From Joyebacterum sp964521425 (GTDB lineage: Bacteria > Joyebacterota > Joyebacteria > Joyebacterales > Joyebacteraceae), in the NCBI GenBank assembly GCA_964521425.1, contig CAZFRO010000003.1:1-64000 (forward strand): DNA of 64,000 nt, given 5' to 3'. This document shows positions 51,405 to 57,924 of this stretch, in pieces. A program made the translations under genes and the position numbers. The notes under the pieces are model-generated. The model was given only the letters and a program-made list of their open reading frames with translations, did no database searches and was not told the DNA's origin. Each line of letters opens with the position of its first letter. Position 1 is the first letter of the stretch.

Positions 51405-52340
51405 ATGCATCTCGATGAGTATGCGAGTCTCACCGTGGGTGAACTGAGCTCTATCGTTGAGGAGTTCAAGAGGTCGAAGAACGCGGTGGTTCTCGGACAC
51501 AACTACCAGGTGCCTGAGATCCAGGTGCTGGCTGACTACCTGGGTGATTCCCTGAGACTGGCCCAACTCGCCGTGGAGACCGATGCGGAGCTTATCGTGC
51601 TCTGTGGTGTCAGGTTCATGGCCGAGAGTGCAGCCATTCTGAATCCAGACAAGAGGGTGATAATACCCTCTCTCGAGGCCGGCTGTCCTATGGCGGCCAT
51701 GGCCACTCCCCAGCAGGTGGAGGCAGAGAGGAAGAAGCACCCGGGCGCTCTTGTCGTCTCCTACGTCAACACATCGGCCGAGGTCAAGGCGGTGAGCGAC
51801 GTATGCTGTACATCCTCAAACGCCGTCGAGGTGGTAGAGGCAGTGGATGCCGATGAGATCATCTTCGTGCCTGACAGGAATCTCGGAGCCTATGTCGCCT
51901 CCAAGACAAGCAAGAGGATCATCCTGTGGGATGGGCACTGCTACGTTCACAGCATGTTCGGGACGGAGGACATCGAGCTGGCTCGCGGGGAGCACCCCGG
52001 CGTGAGAATCGTGGTCCATCCCGAGTGCCCACCGGATGTTGTAGGCGAAGCAGACTTCGTGGCATCCACCGGCGGGATGATGAAGCTTGCCGCCGAGCAC
52101 GATGAGCTGATCGTCGGCACGGAGATCGGCCTTGTGGAACGTATGAATCGCGAGTACCCCGACAGGAATTTCTACCCGCTGTCCGCCTTCGCCGTCTGCA
52201 GGAATATGAAGATGACCGACCTGCCGCGGTTGGCATTCGCCCTCGAGCATGAGCAGCACGTCGTCGAAGTGTCTGAGGAGACGAGAGTGCGCGCGGAGCG
52301 CGCGCTTGTGAAGATGCTCGAGATGTCCCCTGGCCCATAA
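51405..52340 (+). CDS. nadA: Quinolinate synthase
   Basis: Condenses iminoaspartate with dihydroxyacetone phosphate to quinolinate using a 4Fe-4S cluster. It has 311 residues: VVLGHNYQVPEIQVLADYLGDSLRLAQLA, LCGVRFMAESAAILNPDKRVI, VSYVNTSAEVKAVSDVCCTSSNAV and VHPECPPDVVGEADFVASTGGM, which carry the three conserved cluster cysteines. TGGAGG precedes ATG 51405. It is paired with nadB, as usual; nadC is not in the window. Confidence 0.95.
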   Translation: MHLDEYASLTVGELSSIVEEFKRSKNAVVLGHNYQVPEIQVLADYLGDSLRLAQLAVETDAELIVLCGVRFMAESAAILNPDKRVIIPSLEAGCPMAAMATPQQVEAERKKHPGALVVSYVNTSAEVKAVSDVCCTSSNAVEVVEAVDADEIIFVPDRNLGAYVASKTSKRIILWDGHCYVHSMFGTEDIELARGEHPGVRIVVHPECPPDVVGEADFVASTGGMMKLAAEHDELIVGTEIGLVERMNREYPDRNFYPLSAFAVCRNMKMTDLPRLAFALEHEQHVVEVSEETRVRAERALVKMLEMSPGP

Positions 52341-52372
52341 CGGCCTTCATCCTGACGCGGAGATACCCTGGG

Positions 52373-53977
52373 ATGAAAACCGACTACGTTGTCGTAGGCA
52401 GTGGGATCGCCGGCCTGACCTTTGCGCTCAGTGTGGCCGAGAGCGGTCGAGTCGTCGTCATTACGAAGAAGAACGACGCGGAATCGGCCACGAACATGGC
52501 GCAGGGCGGCATAGCGGCCGTGGTCGATGGTGCCGACAGCTTCGTCGCGCACGTTGATGACACCCTTGAGGCCGGCGAGGGACTCTGCGATCGCGAGGCG
52601 GTTGAGATCGCGGTCAGAGGGGGACCGACGGCCGTTGCCAGACTGATCGAGTGGGGCGCCGATTTCACGACCGAACAGAGGGACGGCGGAGCCCCTGCAT
52701 TCGCACTCGGCCAGGAAGGCGGACACTCCGCCCGCAGGATCATTCACGCCTCCGACATGACCGGCAAGGAGATCGAGAACGCCCTCCTCTCGGCAATCAA
52801 CAGCCATCCCAACATGGAGGTCCTTGAGGATCACATCGCGCTGGATCTGATCGTGCGGAGCGGTCCTGATGGCAAACGCGAGTGCGACGGCGTCCATGTC
52901 CTCGACGAGCGCGCCTGCAACATCATCTCGATCACCGCACGCGTCACCATCCTCGCAACCGGTGGGTGTGGGAGAGTCTACCTGTACACCACGAACCCGG
53001 ACATAGCCACGGGGGACGGGATCGCGATGGCCTTCAGAGCCGGCGTTCCCGTCAGGAACATGGAGTTCGTTCAGTTCCATCCAACGTGCCTCTACCACGC
53101 TGATGTCCGGTCGTTTCTCATCTCAGAGGCCGTGCGCGGCGAGGGAGCCGTTCTACTCAGCATGTCAGGTGAGCGGATCATGGATGGTATCGACCGGAGG
53201 AGGGAACTGGCTCCAAGAGACGTTGTGGCGAGAGCCATCGACAGGACGATGAAGATGACCGGTGATAAGCATGCCTACCTGGACATCTCACACATCGACG
53301 CCGACCGCGTGAGATCGCGTTTTCCGAATATCTACGCGAAGCTCGCGGAACTCGGTATCGACATGACGACCGATCCCATACCGGTCGTTCCCGCCGCTCA
53401 CTATCTCTGTGGCGGCATCGAGGTGGACATGGATTGCCGAACGGCGCTTCGCGGGCTCTTCGCGTGTGGCGAGGCAGCCCACACAGGAATGCACGGCGCC
53501 AACAGACTGGCGAGCAACTCGCTTCTGGAGGCAGTCGTCTTCAGTACCCGCGCCGCCGAGGCGGCGAAGCTGGAGCTCAAGGACCGGGGGGACGTATCCG
53601 GTCTCACGGGACATTGCGCTTGGGAAGGCAATGCGCCCGGTCCGGTGTCGGAGGGCGTCCTGATCGACTACAACTGGGATATCGTCCGCCGGTTGATGTG
53701 GGACTATGTTGGGATCGTCAGAACGGAACGTCGTCTGGAGCTGGCGGTCGGAAGAATGGCGACCGTCAGGCGTGAAGTTGCCGGGCACTTCGACCGCTAT
53801 CCTCTGAACAGTGATCTGGTCGAACTCAGGAACATCGCCCTTGTGGGGGAGTTGATCATCCGCTGCGCACTCAGCCGCAGAGAGTCGCGGGGGCTGCACC
53901 ACATGGAGGACTATCCTGAACGGGACGACGCGCGATTCGGAAGGGACACGATCCTGATGGGAGGGAACATCCTGTGA
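52373..53977 (+). CDS. nadB: L-aspartate oxidase
   Basis: Oxidises aspartate to iminoaspartate for NadA. It has 534 residues of the succinate dehydrogenase/fumarate reductase flavoprotein family: YVVVGSGIAGLTFALSVAE (FAD binding), NMAQGGIAAVVDGADS, EGGHSARRIIHASDMTGKEIE, VQFHPTCLY, VPAAHYLCGGIEVDMDCRT and GMHGANRLASNSLLEAVVF. The C-terminal helical domain is complete (SRRESRGLHHMEDYPERDD). Its end overlaps the next gene by four bases (GTGA), which ties NAD synthesis genes to the Memo-AMMECR1 gene in one transcript. Confidence 0.95.
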   Translation: MKTDYVVVGSGIAGLTFALSVAESGRVVVITKKNDAESATNMAQGGIAAVVDGADSFVAHVDDTLEAGEGLCDREAVEIAVRGGPTAVARLIEWGADFTTEQRDGGAPAFALGQEGGHSARRIIHASDMTGKEIENALLSAINSHPNMEVLEDHIALDLIVRSGPDGKRECDGVHVLDERACNIISITARVTILATGGCGRVYLYTTNPDIATGDGIAMAFRAGVPVRNMEFVQFHPTCLYHADVRSFLISEAVRGEGAVLLSMSGERIMDGIDRRRELAPRDVVARAIDRTMKMTGDKHAYLDISHIDADRVRSRFPNIYAKLAELGIDMTTDPIPVVPAAHYLCGGIEVDMDCRTALRGLFACGEAAHTGMHGANRLASNSLLEAVVFSTRAAEAAKLELKDRGDVSGLTGHCAWEGNAPGPVSEGVLIDYNWDIVRRLMWDYVGIVRTERRLELAVGRMATVRREVAGHFDRYPLNSDLVELRNIALVGELIIRCALSRRESRGLHHMEDYPERDDARFGRDTILMGGNIL

Positions 53978-55578
53978 AGGTCGCCCGGATCATGTCTGCA
54001 CTACTCACGTTGGTCCTCGTTGCCGCATCCGGAACAGCGGGGTGCGCCGAAGGAGGTGGAGAACGCATGGACTCAGAGCACGTTAGTGGGGAGACGCGTC
54101 ACCCGGTCGTGGCCGGGGCGTTCTACCCTGGTGACCCTGTGATCCTGGCGCGCGACGTTGACGGCTACCTCTCCGAAGCCGGCCATGAGCCCGTTGGAGG
54201 CGAGATCGTGGGCATCGTCTCACCGCACGCTGGGTACATGTACTCAGGTGCTGTCGCCGCTCACGCCTACGCGACGCTCGAGGGACTTCCATACGATACG
54301 GTCGTTGTCGTGGCGCCGTCCCACAGGCATGGATTCAGCGGCAGCTCCGTCTATGGCGGCGACGGCTATGAGACTCCGCTCGGTGTCGTGGCCATCGATC
54401 GAGAGCTGTCCGATGCGATAACGGAATCCTCGGATGCGTTCCGCTATGTGTCGGAAGCCCACGCCTCCGAGCACTCGCTCGAAGTGCAGGTGCCGTTTCT
54501 CCAGAGGGCCCTCACCGGATTCCAGATGGTCGCGATAATCATGGGTGATCAGCGAGAGGCCAGTGTGCGCGAGCTCGCTTCGTCCATCGCGAAGGCGGTG
54601 GGTGCATTCCCCGAGAAGCGTGTGCTCTTGGTGGCGAGCACCGATCTTTCGCACTACCACGGGCAATCCGAGGCGCTCGAACTTGACCGGAACGTCATCA
54701 AACGTATCGAGGCATTTGATCCGGACGGCCTTCTCTCCGATCTTGCGAGCGGACGGTGCGAGGCTTGTGGGGGAGGACCCACGGCGGTCGTGATGGTGGC
54801 CGCGCGCGAGCTCGGGGCCGACGATGCGAGAGTCCTGAAGTACGCGACGTCCGGGGATGTGTCTGGTGACATGAGCCAGGTCGTCGGCTATCTGTCTGCC
54901 GTCCTCGTGAAGGGCGTGGTCGAGGAATCGAAGATCGCGAGTGAGGAGTCAGATGTTGTGGCCGGGGAGCCGGGGGGTGAGGCGGACAGGCCGGCGGCAG
55001 ATGAGCCCGAGCGTCCCTACGAGGGACTGACACGGGAGGAAAGAATCGCGCTTCTCGAGCTGGCCCGTGGGACGATCGTGGCTGCGCTCAGTGGGGCCCC
55101 TCCGCCTGCGGCATCGATTGATACCGATGCACTCAAGATTCACTGTGGCGGGTTCGTGACGCTCGACAAGAACGGGAGACTCCGCGGATGCATCGGCTAC
55201 GTTCAGGCGGTCAAGCCGCTCGTTGAGACCGTCTCTGAGATGGCGGTTCAGGCTGCCTTTCATGATCCTCGCTTCGCTCCGGTCACTGCCAATGAGGTTC
55301 AGGATCTGGAGATCGAGATATCCGTGCTCTCTCCGCTTGTGCCGGTGGCGGATATCGCGGAGATCGTTGTGGGACGAGACGGCCTTGTTATCCGCTCGGG
55401 ACGTGCAAGCGGTCTCCTGCTTCCACAGGTGGCCTCGGAGCGGAATTGGGATCGCGAGACCTTTCTTGACCAGACGTGTGTCAAGGCGGGGCTACCCGCC
55501 GGCAGCTGGAGAGCGGAGGGTGTGACCATCCTCAGATTCACGGCCGAGGTCTTCAGCGAGAAGGAGATGGGGCTCTAG
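53974..55578 (+). CDS. AmmeMemoRadiSam system: Memo-AMMECR1 fusion, apparently a lipoprotein
   Basis: A 534-residue fusion. Residues 1-24 look like a lipoprotein signal (ALLTLVLVAASGTAGC, Cys 24; the -3 residue is Thr, not the usual Leu). The Memo domain (about 40-315) has VSPHAGYMYSG near 83, VVVAPSHRHGFSG, ASEHSLEVQVPFLQ, ASTDLSHYHG and GRCEACGGGP, in place of the metal-binding His and Cys of human MEMO1. An acidic linker leads to the AMMECR1 domain (about 350-530) with GGFVTLDKNGRLRGCIGY (LRGCIG at about 403). These two domains and a radical SAM enzyme make the known but uncharacterised AmmeMemoRadiSam system. The GTG start overlaps nadB. Confidence 0.88.
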   Translation: MKVARIMSALLTLVLVAASGTAGCAEGGGERMDSEHVSGETRHPVVAGAFYPGDPVILARDVDGYLSEAGHEPVGGEIVGIVSPHAGYMYSGAVAAHAYATLEGLPYDTVVVVAPSHRHGFSGSSVYGGDGYETPLGVVAIDRELSDAITESSDAFRYVSEAHASEHSLEVQVPFLQRALTGFQMVAIIMGDQREASVRELASSIAKAVGAFPEKRVLLVASTDLSHYHGQSEALELDRNVIKRIEAFDPDGLLSDLASGRCEACGGGPTAVVMVAARELGADDARVLKYATSGDVSGDMSQVVGYLSAVLVKGVVEESKIASEESDVVAGEPGGEADRPAADEPERPYEGLTREERIALLELARGTIVAALSGAPPPAASIDTDALKIHCGGFVTLDKNGRLRGCIGYVQAVKPLVETVSEMAVQAAFHDPRFAPVTANEVQDLEIEISVLSPLVPVADIAEIVVGRDGLVIRSGRASGLLLPQVASERNWDRETFLDQTCVKAGLPAGSWRAEGVTILRFTAEVFSEKEMGL

Positions 55579-55595
55579 GGCCTCAAGCCAACCGG

Positions 55596-56723
55596 ATGAG
55601 ACTGCAGAAGAACATCCTGCCAGGGCTCCTGGTCGTCATCGCCGTCGCCGTAGTCGCATCGGGAACCGTGGGATTGGTCACGTCGGAGCTCGGGGGTGGG
55701 GATGGGTATACCGACCCGCGCGTTGCCCGCTACTGGGAGGCTCTGGACGACGGCTACATCAGATGTGGGCTCTGTCCTCGCCAGTGTGTTGTGCCTGCCG
55801 GAGGGCGAGGGTACTGCGGGGTGCGGGAGAACCGGGACGGGGTCTACTACACACTGACGTACGGGAATCCCTGCGCCGTGCACGTCGACCCGATCGAGAA
55901 GAAGCCCTTTTACCACTTTCTGCCCGAGACGACGGCCTTCTCGATCGCCGTTGCCGGCTGCAATCTGGACTGCAAATTCTGCCAGAACTGGCACATTTCG
56001 CAGGCCAGACCGGATGAAACCTACAACTTCGCTCTCGCCCCGGGCGATGTCGTCGATCTGGCAGTCGAGAGCGGATGTCCGTCGATCGCCTACACGTATT
56101 CGGAGCCGACCATCTTCTTTGAGTACATGCTGGATTGCGCTCGCGTGGCACGCAAGCGTGGGATACGAAACGTCTACCACTCAAACGGGTTCATCAACGA
56201 GGAGCCTCTGAGAGAGCTCTGCCAGTACCTTGACGCCGCGAACATTGATCTCAAGGGTTTCAGTGATGATTACTATCGGGAGATGAGCAGCGGTTCACTG
56301 GCACCGGTCCTGAGATCACTCCGCATTCTCGTCGAGGAGGGCGTTCATCTGGAGCTCACCACACTGGTGGTCCCAGGCGAGAACGACCAGCCAGAGATGA
56401 TACGGGACATGTGCCGCTGGATTCACGCGAACCTGGGCGACTCTGTGCCGCTTCACTTCTCGCGTTTTCATCCTCAGTATCGTCTCCTGGCTCTTCCGCC
56501 GACTCCAGTGGAGACCCTTGAGGAGGCGAGGGGGATCGCCCTGTCGGAGGGACTCAAGTATGTCTACATAGGCAACGTTCCCGGACACGAGGCGAACAGC
56601 ACATATTGCCCGGATTGCGGGAGCAGAGTTATCTACCGCATAGGGTACAGGGTCGATCCATCGGGGCTCAACGGTGGTCGTTGTTCGGCCTGCTCGGCCT
56701 CGGTGGAGGGTGTGTGGGAGTAG
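55596..56723 (+). CDS. AmmeMemoRadiSam system radical SAM enzyme with N-terminal membrane segment
   Basis: Radical SAM protein of 375 residues. Residues 1-30 form a hydrophobic segment after MRLQKN (ILPGLLVVIAVAVVASGTVGLV). A cysteine-rich entry follows (IRCGLCPRQCVVPAGGRGYCGVREN), then the cluster motif CNLDCKFC (Cys 122, 126 and 129) and the SAM barrel (YTYSEPTIFFEYML, VYHSNGFINEEPL, IDLKGFSDDYYREM). A C-terminal cysteine pair set (YCPDCG ... CSAC) may bind zinc or iron. It is 17 bases after the Memo-AMMECR1 gene. The ribosome-binding site is weak. A GTG near 55669 would give a form without the membrane segment. Confidence 0.9.
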   Translation: MRLQKNILPGLLVVIAVAVVASGTVGLVTSELGGGDGYTDPRVARYWEALDDGYIRCGLCPRQCVVPAGGRGYCGVRENRDGVYYTLTYGNPCAVHVDPIEKKPFYHFLPETTAFSIAVAGCNLDCKFCQNWHISQARPDETYNFALAPGDVVDLAVESGCPSIAYTYSEPTIFFEYMLDCARVARKRGIRNVYHSNGFINEEPLRELCQYLDAANIDLKGFSDDYYREMSSGSLAPVLRSLRILVEEGVHLELTTLVVPGENDQPEMIRDMCRWIHANLGDSVPLHFSRFHPQYRLLALPPTPVETLEEARGIALSEGLKYVYIGNVPGHEANSTYCPDCGSRVIYRIGYRVDPSGLNGGRCSACSASVEGVWE

Positions 56724-56736
56724 CAGGATGTCACCC

Positions 56737-56765
56737 TTGACAGGGTATGTTCTATCGTCTAGAGT
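56737..56765 (+). promoter_or_regulatory. Promoter for the second beta-helix exoprotein
   Basis: Perfect TTGACA (56737-56742), 17-base spacer, TAGAGT (56760-56765). The gene starts at 56843 with AAGGAGGAG before it, giving a leader of about 70 bases. Confidence 0.7.
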
Positions 56766-56842
56766 CGAATCTGGTATTCAAGACACGCACAGGCAACCGG
56801 ATTTCCTACGGACCCTCTGAAACATTGAGAAGGAGGAGTTTC

Positions 56843-57847
56843 ATGCGTTCTCTCTTGGCGATCCTCATGATCGCTATTGTGGCAGCCATCGCCGCAGCGG
56901 ACGTCATCCATGTCCCGAATGCGGAGGAGGGACTCAACTGCATTCAGGATGGTATCAACCTGGCAGCCGACGGAGACACAGTACTCATTCATGGCGGTGT
57001 CTACGACAGCGTTCACTTCGTCGATGAGACTCCCCTTGGGCGGCGCTCCGCCATATGCGTAGCCAAGGAAGGTGTGACCATTCGGGGAATCGACAGGGAC
57101 GACGTGATGATTGATCACACGCTGGCGGACTTCGGGGTTCTCTGTCTTGATGTCGGAAGCTCAAGTCAGATCAAGAACCTGACGATTCTCGGTGGTGTTG
57201 CCAAGGGGATGGACCTGGGTGATGATGAGGGGGACGGTCGCGACTTGAGGGCCGGGATCGCCTGTCTTGAATCGGCCTCTCCGACGGTGCGCTACGTGAC
57301 CATCGAGGAGAGTTCGACCGGGATCGTGTGCAGGACGGATTGCGCGCCGACAATCGAGGAGTCAGAGATCGTACGCTCCTCTCACCATGCGATCTACATC
57401 TACGAGAACGGCATGTCGCCTGTTGTCATTGACCGCGTGACTCTTGCCGCGAACTTCGACCACGGCGTCAAGCTGTTTGGGGGATCGGCGACGATCACGA
57501 ACTCCTCCATCACGCACAACCACAAGAGCGGCCTTTACGCCTGGAATTCGAGCGCCACCATTGAGTACTGCAACCTCTACTGGAACGACTACAACAGTGA
57601 CCCAGCCGAGAACTACGGTGGGGATCTGAGTGACCTGACCGGAACCAGTGGGAACATCTCGGAAGAGCCGTTCTACTGTGACTACACGGGGAGCGCCGGG
57701 TATGACTACCACGTCTGTTTCCTGTCACCCAATATCGGTGGTGGGGCCGGCGGTGTCAACATAGGGGCTTGGGGAGGCGGGTGTTCCGACTGCGTCTCTC
57801 CGGTCGAGGTGATCTCGTGGGGTGCAATCAAGGCGCTCTACAGGTAG
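56843..57847 (+). CDS. Exported right-handed parallel beta-helix protein with a C-terminal PVE-SWG tag (second)
   Basis: Secreted protein of 334 residues. Signal peptide (LLAILMIAIVAAIAAA), then DVIHVPNAEEGLNCIQDGINLAADGDTVLIHGGVY, the beta-helix opening. Repeats with NSSITHNHKSGLYAWNSSATIEYCNLYWN follow, typical of pectate-lyase-like folds. After NIGAWGGGC it ends in SPVEVISWGAIKALYR, which matches the last 16 residues of the exoprotein at 26555-27682 (8 identical, most others conservative). The rest of the two proteins shares only the fold. The function is unknown and no catalytic residues stand out. Confidence 0.77.
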   Translation: MRSLLAILMIAIVAAIAAADVIHVPNAEEGLNCIQDGINLAADGDTVLIHGGVYDSVHFVDETPLGRRSAICVAKEGVTIRGIDRDDVMIDHTLADFGVLCLDVGSSSQIKNLTILGGVAKGMDLGDDEGDGRDLRAGIACLESASPTVRYVTIEESSTGIVCRTDCAPTIEESEIVRSSHHAIYIYENGMSPVVIDRVTLAANFDHGVKLFGGSATITNSSITHNHKSGLYAWNSSATIEYCNLYWNDYNSDPAENYGGDLSDLTGTSGNISEEPFYCDYTGSAGYDYHVCFLSPNIGGGAGGVNIGAWGGGCSDCVSPVEVISWGAIKALYR

Positions 57848-57850
57848 ATG

Positions 57851-57886
57851 TGCGGGGGGTGCTCCGCCTGCGGAAGGTGTTCCGCT
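57851..57886 (+). repeat. Two 18-bp imperfect tandem copies after the second beta-helix gene
   Basis: TGCGGGGGGTGCTCCGCC (57851-57868) is followed directly by TGCGGAAGGTGTTCCGCT (57869-57886). The copies lie between the stop codon and the terminator. Confidence 0.7.
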
Positions 57887-57895
57887 GACGATTCA

Positions 57896-57924
57896 AAGGG
57901 CCTCGCCATTCAGGCGGGGTCCTT
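57896..57924. terminator. Bidirectional terminator overlapping the end of the minus-strand gene
   Basis: AAGGGCCTCGCC (57896-57907) and GGCGGGGTCCTT (57913-57924) form a 12-bp stem with two G-T pairs and loop ATTCA. The stop codon of the minus-strand membrane protein (57910-57912) is in the loop and stem. It would end both converging transcripts. Confidence 0.65.
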
